Positions 18,119 through 27,006 are shown, counted from the first letter of the stretch. The stretch: DNA of 64,000 bases from Pseudomonas kilonensis (GCF_001269885.1 NZ_LHVH01000024.1:1-64000), one strand, 5' to 3'. Numbers and translations are program-made. The notes: a model not told the origin generated them from the sequence alone.

Positions 18119-19036
18119 ATGAGCAAACGCATCAACTGGAGCGGCGTCTTCCCTGCCGTCACCACTCAATTCAACGATGACTTTTCCATCAACCTGGAAA
18201 AAACCCACCAAGTGATTTCCAACGTCATTCGTGACGGTGTTTCCGGCCTGGTGGTCTGCGGGTCGGTGGGGGAAAACACTTCCTTAAGCGCCGAGGAAAA
18301 AATCGCCGTGACCGAAGTCGCGGTAGACGCTTCCCGTGGCCGCGTGCCGGTGATCTGCGGCGTGGCCGAATTCACCAGCGTGCAAGCCGCCAAGGTTGCC
18401 AACGCGGTGCGCAAGGTCGGCGTCGACGGGGTAATGCTGATGCCGGCGCTGGTCTACGGCTCCAAGCCCTTCGAGACCGCCGAGCATTTCCGCTACGTGG
18501 CCCGTAATGCCGACGTGCCGCTGATGGTCTACAACAACCCGCCGATCTACAAGAATGACGTGACGCCGGACATCCTGATTTCCCTGGCCGATTGCGACAA
18601 CGTGGTGTGTTTCAAGGATTCCTCCGGTGACACCCGGCGCTTTATCGACGTGCGCAACGAGGTCGGCGATCGCTTTGTGTTGTTTGCAGGCCTCGATGAC
18701 GTGGTGCTGGAAAGCCTCGCCGTGGGGGCCGAAGGTTGGGTCTCGGGCATGTCCAACGTGTTCCCGCAGGAAGGCGAGACCATTTTCCGCCTGGCCCGCG
18801 CCGGACGCTTCGCCGAGGCGATGCCAATCTACGAATGGCTGATGCCGATCCTGCACCTGGACGCCCGCGCCGACCTGGTGCAATGCATCAAGCTGTGCGA
18901 AGCCATCGCCGGCCGCGGCAGCGCCCTCACCCGCCCACCGCGCCTGGCCCTGCCGGAAGCGGACCGGGTGTATGTGGAGCAGATCATGGCCAAGGCCCTG
19001 GCCAATCGGCCTATGTTGCCGGATGTGGGGCTTTAG
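18119..19036 (+). CDS. DapA-family lyase, likely Delta1-pyrroline-4-hydroxy-2-carboxylate deaminase
   Basis: The 305-residue (beta/alpha)8 protein of the dihydrodipicolinate synthase family has the Schiff-base lysine K166 in CFKDSSGD and catalytic Tyr138 in MVYNNP. In hydroxyproline clusters this family deaminates the product of D-hydroxyproline dehydrogenase to alpha-ketoglutarate semialdehyde. The ATG at 18119 follows CCGGAGACAA and begins the conserved INWSGVFPAVTT. The dehydrogenase for the semialdehyde is not in this window. Dihydrodipicolinate synthase itself is less likely because of the context. Confidence 0.88.
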   Translation: MSKRINWSGVFPAVTTQFNDDFSINLEKTHQVISNVIRDGVSGLVVCGSVGENTSLSAEEKIAVTEVAVDASRGRVPVICGVAEFTSVQAAKVANAVRKVGVDGVMLMPALVYGSKPFETAEHFRYVARNADVPLMVYNNPPIYKNDVTPDILISLADCDNVVCFKDSSGDTRRFIDVRNEVGDRFVLFAGLDDVVLESLAVGAEGWVSGMSNVFPQEGETIFRLARAGRFAEAMPIYEWLMPILHLDARADLVQCIKLCEAIAGRGSALTRPPRLALPEADRVYVEQIMAKALANRPMLPDVGL

Positions 19037-19064
19037 GACTGCCCCCTGAGGTAAGGGCGCCCTG

Positions 19065-19155
19065 TGTGGGAGCGGGCTTGCTCGCGAAAGCGGTCTATCT
19101 GATATGACTATGCTGTGTGTGCCGCCGTCTTCGCGAGCAAGCCCGCTCCCACAGG
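19065..19155. repeat. Inverted REP pair
   Basis: REP copies at 19065-19094 and 19126-19155 in opposite orientation close the hydroxyproline island. Confidence 0.85.
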
Positions 19156-19186
19156 ATTTGTGGCGGACATGATAGGGAGGCTTCCC

Positions 19187-19747
19187 ATGAATTACTTCCT
19201 GGCCCAGGCCCTGAACAATCAATGGGCCAACCACAGGCTGCTCAGCGCCTGCGCGCAGTTGAGCAAGGCCGAATACGAAGCGCCGCGCACGGGGTTCTTC
19301 CCGTCCATCCAAGCCACGCTGTGCCACATCCTGGAAGTGGACCGCTATTACCTCACCGCCCTGGAAGGCGACCGCGATGGCCAGATAAAAGACTTCTCCG
19401 AGACCCTGGCCTTTGCCCAACTGAAGCAAAGCCAAACCCAAACCGATCAGCGGTTGGTGGCGTTCTGCGAAGCCCTGCGGGAGGAAGACCTCGCCCGCTC
19501 CGTGGAGCTGGTGCGTGTCGACGGCGTGGTGCGCGAACGAATCGACCGGCTGCTGTTGCACCTGTTCGAACATCAGATTCACCACCGCGGCCAGGTCCAT
19601 GGGATGCTCAGTGGCACCGGCATCAAGCCACCGCAGCTCGATGAGTTCTTCCTCGACTGCGACGGCAGGTTTCGGCAAAAAGAAGCGCAGCCATTGCAAC
19701 TCAACGAGGAGAACGTCTGGCGGGCCTATCGGCGCGCCAGTTCATGA
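19187..19747 (+). CDS. DinB-family (DinB/YfiT four-helix) protein
   Basis: The 186-residue protein resembles DinB-like putative metal-dependent enzymes. The usual three-histidine metal set is suggested by H47 (LCHIL) and the pair in FEHQIHHRGQVH. The ATG at 19187 follows AGGGAGG. Members include thiol transferases, but no substrate can be assigned. Its 3' end overlaps the end of a convergent small gene by 22 bp. Confidence 0.85.
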   Translation: MNYFLAQALNNQWANHRLLSACAQLSKAEYEAPRTGFFPSIQATLCHILEVDRYYLTALEGDRDGQIKDFSETLAFAQLKQSQTQTDQRLVAFCEALREEDLARSVELVRVDGVVRERIDRLLLHLFEHQIHHRGQVHGMLSGTGIKPPQLDEFFLDCDGRFRQKEAQPLQLNEENVWRAYRRASS

Positions 19748-20055
19748 CGCACACATTGCTCGTAGTAGGTTTGCTTGACGGCAGCAGGCTTGAGACGCGA
19801 AGCGCTGTTGTAGGTCTGCTCGGTAATGCCCAGGGCGGTCATGCGCATCCAGGGCCGGGGAAACCTGCGTACTTGCAGTTTCTTGCGCGCGCCGTACAGG
19901 CTGACGCCGGAAAGCTTCGACGCCTGTGCCCCTGCCGCGATGTCCGAACCCCAGCGGCACACCGACTGCTGGTTTTGCGTCAGCACCCTGGCCTGGGCCT
20001 CAAGCGAAACAGCGGCCAGGAGAAACGTCGCCACGACCCACATAGAAATACGCAT
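19726..20055 (-). CDS. Small exported protein of unknown function
   Basis: A 109-residue protein with a clear Sec signal peptide (residues 1-22, MRISMWVVATFLLAAVSLEA, cleavage after AQA). The mature part is basic with two cysteines (C37 and one near the C-terminus) that could form a disulphide. The start at 20055 is chosen for the signal peptide; no strong ribosome binding site is seen, and an upstream in-frame ATG gives no sensible N-terminus. Family not recognised. It overlaps the convergent DinB-like gene by 22 bp. Confidence 0.6.
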   Translation of the reverse strand: MRISMWVVATFLLAAVSLEAQARVLTQNQQSVCRWGSDIAAGAQASKLSGVSLYGARKKLQVRRFPRPWMRMTALGITEQTYNSASRLKPAAVKQTYYEQCVRHELARR

Positions 20056-20155
20056 AGGTTTGTCGCCCAACTTTCTGAAAGGAAAGAAGTTTGACCTTAT
20101 GTAACTGAGCAAGGGGCCAGCACGGCTGTGCAATTTTTGTGGCTAGGGGATTATC

Positions 20156-20243
20156 TGTGGGAGCAAGGCTTGCCCGCGAAGCAGACGACTCGGTTCCCGA
20201 TAGACCGTGCGAACTTCATCGCGGGCAAGCCTTGCTCCCACAG
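20156..20243. repeat. Inverted REP pair
   Basis: REP copies of the GCAAGGCTTGCCCGCGA subtype at 20156-20184 and 20216-20243 lie after the DipZ-like gene. Confidence 0.85.
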
Positions 20244-20277
20244 ATCCCCTTGCCAATAGCAAGCTCCCCCGCCACAG

Positions 20278-21489
20278 TCATTGACCTGCCTTCGCCTCCT
20301 GCAGCAGTTGCTGGATCACCTGCTCCTGCTCGCCATAGCGTCCTTCGCCAAAATGGCTGTAGCGCACCTGCCCCTTGGCATCGATGAAGTAATGAGCCGG
20401 CCAGTACTGATTGTTGAAGGCGCGCCAGATCGCATACTGATTGTCGATCGCCACCGGGTAGTGGATGTCCAGCTTGCGCACCTGCTCGCGGACGTTGTCG
20501 ATGATCTTCTCGTAGCCGTACTCCGGGGTGTGGACACCGATCACTACCAAGCCGTCCTTTTCATACTTCTTCGCCCAACCGTTCACATAGGGCAAGGTGT
20601 GCTGGCAGTTGATGCAGTCGTAGGTCCAGAAGTCCACCAGCACCACCTTGCCCTTGAGTGATTCGCTGCTCAGCGGGGGCGAGTTCAGCCATTGCACCGC
20701 GCCGTCCAGCGCAGGCATGGCGCCCTGGGATTCGAGGGCCGGCATGGAACTTGCGCCAGCCTTGCTCACCACATAGTCGAGGGCCTTGGGCACGTTCTCT
20801 AGCAGGCTTTTTTCCAAGCTGGCCGATTGTTGGGAGGAAGTCGCCGCCAACAAGCGGTCATCCGCCCCCGTGCCAATCGCCACGGCCGCCAGCAACACCA
20901 CCGCTCCCGTCCCCCGGCGCAGCCAAGTGGTGATCGGCAGCGAGAGTTTCAGGCGTCCGACCAGTCCGCGCCCGGCCAGGATCAGCGTCCCCAGGGACAA
21001 GGCACTGCCCAGGCCATAGGCGAGCAACAGCAGGCTGGTTTGTGCGCTGGCGCCTTGCAGCATGGCCCCGGTCAGGATCACCCCGAGTATCGGTCCGGCG
21101 CACGGTGCCCAGAGCAGCCCGGTGGCGACCCCGATCAGCACCGACGCCACAGGCCCGGCCATCCGCCCGGCCCCGGCGTCCAGGCGATTGCCCAGGCTGA
21201 CCAGCGGCCGCGCCAGCCAGGTGCCGACCCGACTGAAGATCAGCGACAAGGCAAACACCACCATCACCACCAAGGCGACTTGCCGGCCGACGCTGCTGGC
21301 GCGCAACACCCACTCGCTGCTGACGACCGCCAGGCTGGAGACCAGGGCAAACGTCAGGACCATGCCGCCGAGGGTCAGCAGCACCGAGCCACGGGAGCGC
21401 TCGGCCCGGGCGAACAGAAACGGCACCACCGGAAGAATGCAGGGGCTGAGGATCGTCAGGATCCCGCCGAGAAAAGCGATCAGAAGCAT
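20278..21489 (-). CDS. DipZ-type CcdA-TlpA fusion, thiol electron transporter
   Basis: The 403-residue inner-membrane protein joins a CcdA domain (about residues 1-215) to a periplasmic thioredoxin-like domain (about 260-400). The CcdA redox cysteines are C17 (SPCILPVVPF) and C130 (WAPCAGPILG). The TlpA-like active site is CINC at 292-295. It would carry reducing power from cytoplasmic thioredoxin to periplasmic targets. It is next to the DUF2790/two-component genes and near a metal-peptide locus, but its promoter lacks the module shared by those genes. Length and order match DipZ proteins of proteobacteria and mycobacteria. Confidence 0.92.
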   Translation of the reverse strand: MLLIAFLGGILTILSPCILPVVPFLFARAERSRGSVLLTLGGMVLTFALVSSLAVVSSEWVLRASSVGRQVALVVMVVFALSLIFSRVGTWLARPLVSLGNRLDAGAGRMAGPVASVLIGVATGLLWAPCAGPILGVILTGAMLQGASAQTSLLLLAYGLGSALSLGTLILAGRGLVGRLKLSLPITTWLRRGTGAVVLLAAVAIGTGADDRLLAATSSQQSASLEKSLLENVPKALDYVVSKAGASSMPALESQGAMPALDGAVQWLNSPPLSSESLKGKVVLVDFWTYDCINCQHTLPYVNGWAKKYEKDGLVVIGVHTPEYGYEKIIDNVREQVRKLDIHYPVAIDNQYAIWRAFNNQYWPAHYFIDAKGQVRYSHFGEGRYGEQEQVIQQLLQEAKAGQ

Positions 21490-21541
21490 GGCAATACCTC
21501 AATGGTAGGTAGATAGAACACACCAAATCGGGCAGCGCCTC

Positions 21542-21633
21542 TGTGGGAGCAAAGCTTGCTCGCGACGCAGGCGCCTCGATTACTGGCAATCACCGCGTCA
21601 TCGTTTATCGCGAGCAAGCTTTGCTCCCACAGG
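21542..21633. repeat. Inverted REP pair
   Basis: REP copies at 21542-21570 and 21606-21633 lie between the DipZ-like gene and the DUF2790 gene. Confidence 0.85.
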
Positions 21634-21664
21634 TTTACTGTCACAAGTTGGCTTCCACGGCGAC

Positions 21665-21928
21665 TCAGTTACCGTCATTGCAGTTATCGGAAAGCTTGCG
21701 ATAGTCCAGCGCCTGTTTGTGGCCTGCCGAATCCAGGTAGGTCATGTGGGCGTTGACCACGCCGCAGATCGGCTCGGCGTCTTCGCTAAGGGACAGCACC
21801 TTCTGGACGTCCAGGTGGGTGCCGTAGGTGTAGGTTTGCGCCGGCACGTTGCTTTCGGCCCGGGCCGACAGGGTGCAGATGTTCAGTGCGGCGAAAAGGC
21901 AGGCGGCGTAGAGGGCTTTGGTGTTCAT
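21665..21928 (-). CDS. DUF2790 small exported protein
   Basis: The 87-residue protein has a signal peptide (about residues 1-24, ending SARA) and a mature part matching the DUF2790 pattern, including YGTHLDVQKVLSL and PICGVVNAHMTYLDSAG. These small periplasmic proteins are common in Pseudomonas. I recall that some respond to copper, but this is not certain. The ATG at 21928 follows GGAATCG. It is divergent from the two-component operon and shares its promoter region, which carries the conserved module found before the RiPP precursor. Confidence 0.85.
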   Translation of the reverse strand: MNTKALYAACLFAALNICTLSARAESNVPAQTYTYGTHLDVQKVLSLSEDAEPICGVVNAHMTYLDSAGHKQALDYRKLSDNCNDGN

Positions 21929-22008
21929 GGCGATTCCTCGATTCAATGGGGGGTTATCTGCCGAGGCCTGTTGTGTCGCCTCGATGGGTGCCATTGAATG
22001 CCGCGCAG

Positions 22009-22090
22009 GTATCGCACCTGTATCGAGCCAGGTGGCTTTTTGCATCGCTGTGTATCCGTCGCGCGCCAGATACACTGCAATACAAACCGC
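22009..22090 (-). promoter_or_regulatory. Conserved promoter module, copy A
   Basis: On the minus strand it reads GGTTTGTAT-N2-CAGTGTAT, then GGATACAC, then CGATACAGG and CGATAC. GTATCG at 22009-22014 is repeated at 22020-22025, an 11-bp spacing usual for OmpR-family sites. The block nearest the gene lies about 81 bp before the DUF2790 ATG. The same module is at 28592-28676 and 24789-24871. It also sits about 65 bp before the response-regulator gene, so both divergent units may be controlled. Confidence 0.6.
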
Positions 22091-22153
22091 CGCGAGCCCG
22101 GCCGGCCGGCGCCTGTAGACTGCTCACAACGAAACGCCGAGGAGCTGGACACC

Positions 22154-22894
22154 ATGGATCATGTCGATCACGTGTTGATAGTGGATGACGATCGCGAGAT
22201 CAGAGAGCTGGTTGGCAACTACCTGAAAAAGAACGGCCTGCGCACCACTGTCGTTGCCGATGGCCGGCAAATGCGCGCCTTCCTGGAAACCACCCCGGTG
22301 GACCTGATCGTGCTGGACATCATGATGCCCGGCGATGACGGCCTGGTGCTGTGCCGGGAGCTGCGGGCCGGCAAGCACAAGGCCACGCCGGTACTGATGC
22401 TCACCGCGCGCAACGACGAAACCGACCGCATCATCGGCCTGGAAATGGGCGCCGACGATTACCTGGTCAAGCCCTTCGCCGCCCGTGAGCTGCTGGCCCG
22501 TATCAATGCCGTGCTGCGCCGCACCCGCATGCTGCCGCCCAACCTGGTGGTCACCGAAAGCGGTCGCCTGCTGGCGTTCGGTGGCTGGCGCCTGGACACC
22601 ACCGCCCGCCACCTGCTGGACACCGACGGCACCATGGTTGCCTTGAGCGGCGCCGAATATCGTTTGTTGCGGGTCTTCCTCGACCATCCGCAACGGGTGC
22701 TCAATCGCGACCAGTTGCTTAACCTGACCCAGGGCCGGGACGCCGACCTGTTCGATCGCTCCATCGATTTGCTGGTCAGCCGCCTGCGCCAGCGCCTGCT
22801 GGACGACGCCCGGGAGCCGGCCTACATCAAGACCGTGCGCAGCGAAGGCTACGTGTTCTCGCTGCCGGTGGAGATCCTTGAGGCCTCGGTATGA
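22154..22894 (+). CDS. OmpR-family response regulator
   Basis: The 246-residue regulator has a receiver domain with acidic pair D11/D12, phospho-acceptor D55 (VLDIMMPG) and K106 (YLVKPF). A C-terminal winged helix follows (about 140-240, ending IKTVRSEGYVF). The ATG at 22154 is preceded by GAGGAGCTGG; extensions upstream run into the promoter module. Its stop overlaps the kinase start (ATGA). The conserved direct repeats before this gene and two nearby operons are natural candidate binding sites. Confidence 0.93.
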   Translation: MDHVDHVLIVDDDREIRELVGNYLKKNGLRTTVVADGRQMRAFLETTPVDLIVLDIMMPGDDGLVLCRELRAGKHKATPVLMLTARNDETDRIIGLEMGADDYLVKPFAARELLARINAVLRRTRMLPPNLVVTESGRLLAFGGWRLDTTARHLLDTDGTMVALSGAEYRLLRVFLDHPQRVLNRDQLLNLTQGRDADLFDRSIDLLVSRLRQRLLDDAREPAYIKTVRSEGYVFSLPVEILEASV

Positions 22895-24201
22895 GCCTGT
22901 CGTTGCGCTGGCCGCGGACGCTGGCCTCGAGGCTGTCGCTGATCTTCCTGATCGGCCTGATCCTGGCCCAGGGGCTGTCCTTCGGCGTCCAGTACTACGA
23001 GCGCTACCAGAGCGCCAAGTCGACCATGCTCGGCAACCTGGAAACCGATGTTTCGACCTCCGTCGCCATTCTCGACCGCCTGCCTGCCGCCGAACGCCAG
23101 GCCTGGCTGCCGAAACTCGCCCGGCGCAACTATGCCTACCTGCTCGACGAAGGCCAGGCCGGCCAACCGATGGATCTGGCCGACGCGCCGATCTCGGTCA
23201 GTTCAATCCAGGAAGCCATCGGCCAGGCCTATGGCCTGACGTTCAAACAGATTCCCGGGCCAAAAATGCACTATCAGGCGCACCTGCGTCTGGGGGACGG
23301 CAGCCCGCTGACCATCGACGTTCGCCCGGCGATGACGCCCCTCTCCCCCTGGCTGCCGATGGTATTGCTGGGGCAACTGGCGCTGTTGATCGGCTGCACC
23401 TGGCTGGCCGTTCGCCTCGCCGTCGGCCCACTGACCCGGCTGGCCCAAGCGGTGGAAACTCTAGACCCGAACGCCCACGGTGTACGCCTGGACGAGAAAG
23501 GCCCGACCGAAGTGGTGCATGCCGCCAAAGCGTTCAACGCCATGCAGGACCGCATCGCTGCCTACCTCAAGGAGCGCATGCAGTTGCTGGCGGCGATTTC
23601 CCACGACTTGCAGACGCCCATCACGCGCATGAAGCTGCGCGCCGAATTCATGGACGAGGGGATCGAAAAAGACAAGCTATGGAGCGACTTGAGCGAAATG
23701 GAGCACCTGGTGCGTGAAGGCGTGGCCTATGCCCGCAGCATCCACGGCGCCACCGAGGCCAGTTGCCGGATCAGCCTGGATGCGTTCCTCGACAGCCTGG
23801 TGTTCGACTACCAGGACACGGGCAAGGATGTGCAACTGTCCGGGAAAAACGCCGCCGTCATCGACACCCGCCCCCATGCCCTGCGGCGGGTGCTGGTCAA
23901 TCTGGTGGACAACGCCTTGAAATTTGGCGGCGCGGCGCAGATCCAGGTGCAACTCGCCGACAACGGGCAATTGGCGATCCAGGTCCTGGACCGCGGCCCC
24001 GGGATCAACGAGCAGGAACTGGCCGAGGTGCTCAAGCCGTTCTACCGGGTGGAAAGCTCACGCAACCGGGAAACCGGCGGCACCGGCCTGGGCTTGGCCA
24101 TCGCCCAGCAACTGGCGATCGCCATGGGCGGTTCACTGACCCTGAGCAACCGCGACGGCGGCGGCCTGTGCGCCGAGTTGCGCCTGGCATTCGCAAGCTG
24201 A
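22891..24201 (+). CDS. Sensor histidine kinase
   Basis: The 436-residue membrane kinase has TM1 (about residues 12-32), a periplasmic loop (33-152), TM2 (about 153-176) and HAMP. The HisKA domain carries phospho-acceptor H238 in AISHDLQTPITRMK. A HATPase_c domain ends the protein, with N box LVNLVDNALKFG and G boxes DRGPGIN and GGTGLGLAIAQ. The gene overlaps the regulator gene by four bases. The periplasmic loop has no metal-binding His/Met cluster that I can see, so the signal is unknown; metal stress is suggested only by the shared promoter module. Confidence 0.93.
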   Translation: MSLSLRWPRTLASRLSLIFLIGLILAQGLSFGVQYYERYQSAKSTMLGNLETDVSTSVAILDRLPAAERQAWLPKLARRNYAYLLDEGQAGQPMDLADAPISVSSIQEAIGQAYGLTFKQIPGPKMHYQAHLRLGDGSPLTIDVRPAMTPLSPWLPMVLLGQLALLIGCTWLAVRLAVGPLTRLAQAVETLDPNAHGVRLDEKGPTEVVHAAKAFNAMQDRIAAYLKERMQLLAAISHDLQTPITRMKLRAEFMDEGIEKDKLWSDLSEMEHLVREGVAYARSIHGATEASCRISLDAFLDSLVFDYQDTGKDVQLSGKNAAVIDTRPHALRRVLVNLVDNALKFGGAAQIQVQLADNGQLAIQVLDRGPGINEQELAEVLKPFYRVESSRNRETGGTGLGLAIAQQLAIAMGGSLTLSNRDGGGLCAELRLAFAS

Positions 24202-24209
24202 CACAGCCC

Positions 24210-24600
24210 CTGTGGGAGCGAGCTTGCTCGCGATGGCGGCCTGACCGTCGGCTGGGATGTTGTTGATTGAGTACACATCCATTGCTGCGGTAACGGCTGC
24301 TTAGGGTTCCGCCCTGACGGCGGGTCACTTTTGGAAGAGCGCCAAAAGTAACCAAAAGCGCATTGCCCCACCACTCGGTGCCTCGCTTAGGCTCGGCATG
24401 CCCTCACTCCGGCATTGCTCCGTGGGCCCGCCGCGAAGGGCCATCCATGGCCCAGCGCGGCTATCCCGGCATCCATGCCGGGATACCCACTCCACAATGC
24501 CTGCGTTCGGCCATCGTGGTTAACGGGGCGCCCGAGATCAACGTCCACCGCGAGGCGGCCTAGTAGCCGACCTGGCTCTCCCGGTCGTACACCCATCAGA
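24210..24600. repeat. REP plus long dispersed Pseudomonas-type repeat
   Basis: A REP copy at 24210-24240 is followed by about 340 bp without a gene. It contains GACGGCGGGTCACTTTTGG, paired stretches CGCCAAAAGTAACCAAAAGC and a short palindrome around CCCGGCATCCATGCCGGG. The block resembles long repeats scattered through fluorescent Pseudomonas genomes; its multi-copy status is inferred from memory, not seen here. Short open frames in it look non-coding. Confidence 0.6.
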
Positions 24601-24617
24601 TCTGTTTGAGCAGGACC

Positions 24618-24775
24618 TGTGGGAGCAAAGCTTGCTCGCGAGGCGGCCTGACAGCCGGCCTACTCTCCAGCCGTACCCCAATCCAACTGTGGGCTTGCTC
24701 GCGATAGCGGTGTATCTGCCAGCACCTGTTCAACTGACCTGACGCCATCGCGAGCAAGCTCGCTCCCACAGGGGT
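24618..24775. repeat. REP cluster with one truncated copy
   Basis: REP-like copies lie at about 24618-24650, 24687-24710 (lacking its 5' part) and 24746-24775. They precede the promoter module of the ferric reductase-like gene. Confidence 0.8.
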
Positions 24776-24788
24776 TGGATTTGGATGC

Positions 24789-24871
24789 GGGTTTGTATGC
24801 CAGTGTGTCTGCGGATGATCGGCATACACAAACTTGCACAGTCCTGCGTTGCGGACACACCCCGCTTACAC
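24789..24871 (+). promoter_or_regulatory. Conserved promoter module, copy B
   Basis: It reads GGGTTTGTAT-N2-CAGTGTGT, then CATACAC ending 41 bp from the first base, then GACACA-N7-TACAC. Spacing from GGGTTTG to ATACAC is identical to copy C (41 bp). It lies 71-153 bp before the ferric reductase-like gene and faces it, as copies A and C face their genes. Confidence 0.6.
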
Positions 24872-24941
24872 CTGTTTGAAAGACTCCCCCCTGTTCCCGG
24901 CTGCTGTCACGACCGGGTCTCACCATCCAAGGAGCCTTTAC

Positions 24942-25577
24942 ATGCCTATCGCAACTGCATCCCCCTTTCGTTATCAGGGCTGGTCGCTGTTCAGCCTGCT
25001 CGCCGCCCTGGTGCTGTTGATGACCGGGTTGATCCTGGTGCTCAACCCGGACCTGACCGAAGGCGTGCGCAGCGCCATTCGCGCCACGGCGCGCTCGTCT
25101 TTTATCTTGTTCCTGCTGGCCTTCACCGCCTCGGCATTCGCGGTGCTGGTGCCCTCGCCCCTGAGCCGGTCGCTGGTGCGCGAACGGCGCTTCATCGGGC
25201 TGGCCTTTGCGTTTTCCCATCTGGTCCATGCCGTGCTGATCTACAGCTACGGCCAGCTCAATCCCGAGTTCTGGCCCGGCCGCACCACCCTTGGCAACGT
25301 GCCAGGTACCGTGGGCTACGTGTTCATCCTGCTGCTGGCGCTGACCTCGTTCAAAAGCACCACGCGCCTGATCGGTTTCAGGGCCTGGAAGCGCCTGCAC
25401 GTCACCGGCATGTGGGTGCTGGCGGCGATCTTTGCTTATTCCAACTTCAAACGCATCCCCATGAGCGCCTGGTATGTGCTGCCCTTCGGCCTGATCTGCG
25501 CCGCCACCGCCATCCGCCTGGTGGGCAAGCTGGCCCAGGCCACCCAGCGACGCCAACGGCCGCCACACGCGGCTTGA
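24942..25577 (+). CDS. Ferric reductase-like transmembrane protein
   Basis: The 211-residue membrane protein has about six hydrophobic helices. Histidines in FAFSHLVHAV and KRLHVTGMW are placed as haem ligands in the ferric reductase/MsrQ transmembrane domain. It lacks FAD and NADPH domains, so it may be a haem quinone-linked electron carrier. The ATG at 24942 follows AAGGAGCC. It is 17 bp before the DoxX gene and is preceded by promoter module B. A role in metal redox next to a metal-peptide locus is plausible but inferred. Confidence 0.8.
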   Translation: MPIATASPFRYQGWSLFSLLAALVLLMTGLILVLNPDLTEGVRSAIRATARSSFILFLLAFTASAFAVLVPSPLSRSLVRERRFIGLAFAFSHLVHAVLIYSYGQLNPEFWPGRTTLGNVPGTVGYVFILLLALTSFKSTTRLIGFRAWKRLHVTGMWVLAAIFAYSNFKRIPMSAWYVLPFGLICAATAIRLVGKLAQATQRRQRPPHAA

Positions 25578-25594
25578 GCCCAGGGGAATCGATC

Positions 25595-26101
25595 ATGTAT
25601 TCAAACGCCTTGAAAACGCTGCACCTTCATCTCGATCACGCAGGTGCATGGCTCGCGCCGCTGGGCCTGCGCCTGTTCCTGGCCTGGGAGTTCTTCGAGT
25701 CCGGCCTGGAGAAATGGAACGGCGAGAACTGGTTCGCCGAGATCCAGTCCGCCTTCCTGTTCCCCTTCAACCATGTGCCGGCCCAGTGGAACTGGGAACT
25801 GGCGATGTGGGCCGAACTGATCGGCGCCATCGCCCTGTTGATCGGCCTGGGTACGCGCCTGTCGGCGCTGGCGCTGATCGTCGTCACCGTGGTGGCGACT
25901 GCCGCCGTGCACTGGCCGGCGGATTGGTCAAGCTTGAGCGAACTGGCCCAGGGCTATGGGATTACCAACAAGGGACATGGCAACTTCAAGCTGCCGTTGA
26001 TCTACCTGGTGGCGTTGCTGCCGTTGCTGTTGCAGGGGGCTGGGAAGTTGAGCGTGGATGCGCTGCTGAAGATCGGTGTACACCAGCGAAACAAGGCCTG
26101 A
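25595..26101 (+). CDS. DoxX-family membrane protein, possible RiPP-locus partner (HvfX-like)
   Basis: The 168-residue protein has about four transmembrane helices and the DoxX pattern LGLRLFLAWEFFESGLEKW followed by GLGTRLSALAL. DoxX proteins often accompany DUF692/DUF2063 genes, where they have been named HvfX in copper-binding RiPP loci. Here it is convergent with the DUF2063 and DUF692 genes and co-directional with the ferric reductase-like gene. The ATG at 25595 follows CAGGGGAATCGATC. Confidence 0.82.
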   Translation: MYSNALKTLHLHLDHAGAWLAPLGLRLFLAWEFFESGLEKWNGENWFAEIQSAFLFPFNHVPAQWNWELAMWAELIGAIALLIGLGTRLSALALIVVTVVATAAVHWPADWSSLSELAQGYGITNKGHGNFKLPLIYLVALLPLLLQGAGKLSVDALLKIGVHQRNKA

Positions 26102-26112
26102 CAAAAATCCCT

Positions 26113-26220
26113 TGTGGGAGCGAGCTTGCTGTGGGAGCAAGGCTTGCCCGCGATACAGACGACTCGGTCAATCAGTCAGACCGAGGGCGACCCATCGCGA
26201 GCAAGCTTTGCTCCCACAGC
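26113..26220. repeat. REP pair with a truncated extra copy
   Basis: A REP that stops after its first 18 or so bases (26113-26130) is directly joined to a full REP (26130-26157). A reverse copy lies at 26191-26220. This looks like insertion of one REP into another. It separates the convergent DoxX and DUF2063 genes. Confidence 0.8.
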
Positions 26221-26256
26221 AGGCCCTCACAGGGGTTAGCACTTCAAATGGGCAGA

Positions 26257-27006
26257 TTACTGCTGTACGCCAACAACCCCTTCGTCCTGCATCTGCCGCA
26301 GCAGCGCCACCGCGCTGTCCATGAACGCGGATGAATCCACCCCCGCCTCCCGCGCCAACGCCAGCAACTGCCCTCGCCCCGCCAACTCGGGATATTCCTC
26401 GATACGCTGCAAAAGCCGCCAGGCCAACGGGCTGAGTTCGGAAAAGCGCACAGCAAACCCAGGTGTTCGCCGCACCAGCAGCAGCGTCGGCTGGGCCGGT
26501 GGCGTCAAGGGCTGGTAGCTCGGCGCCAGGCGATGCACCGGCCACTGGTACGCCAGCGGCCAGGCCAGGGGCGAGACACGCAGCGACTGGTCGAGCCAGG
26601 AGGCCTCGTCAGGTGTCGGCAACGGCTCGGCCTGGGATTGCAGCAGCGCCATCTCGACCCACTCGTAGTGCGCCAGCTCTGCCACGAACGGCGGCCAATC
26701 CGGCGACGAGTGAGCAGCGAGGTAACCGACGAATTCCTCGGCGATTTCACCGAACCGGGGGGTGGCACAGCGATGTTCGCGCAGAAAGCGGCGCACGCAG
26801 GCACGCCAGTGGTCCTGCCCCAACACGCTCACCAGCACCGGGAAGGTGCCGCTGAGCAACGAGCGCATGTTCTCGAAAATCAGGTCGCGGTACACCTGCG
26901 CCCGCACCGCGTCCATGCCGGCCGGGACCGGGCAGTGTTCAGGGTCGCGCAGGTAACGGGTCAGCGCCTGTTGCTGCTGATGCAGTGTCTGCCGGGGCTC
27001 AGCCAT
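26257..27006 (-). CDS. DUF2063 protein, RiPP maturase partner (HvfC/BufC-like)
   Basis: The 249-residue protein has the DUF2063 N-terminal helical domain (about residues 5-100, with VYRDLIFENMRSLLSGTFPVL split over two helices) and a C-terminal winged-helix-like part. Such proteins bind the leader of a peptide precursor and present it to the DUF692 oxidase. The gene overlaps the DUF692 gene by 8 bp, so the two are translated together. No signal peptide, so it acts in the cytoplasm. Confidence 0.88.
   Translation of the reverse strand: MAEPRQTLHQQQQALTRYLRDPEHCPVPAGMDAVRAQVYRDLIFENMRSLLSGTFPVLVSVLGQDHWRACVRRFLREHRCATPRFGEIAEEFVGYLAAHSSPDWPPFVAELAHYEWVEMALLQSQAEPLPTPDEASWLDQSLRVSPLAWPLAYQWPVHRLAPSYQPLTPPAQPTLLLVRRTPGFAVRFSELSPLAWRLLQRIEEYPELAGRGQLLALAREAGVDSSAFMDSAVALLRQMQDEGVVGVQQ

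Noticed and set aside
24255..24600. Short open frames between the kinase and ferric reductase genes
   Set aside because: They fall in a dispersed repeat, lack ribosome binding sites and show no family similarity.
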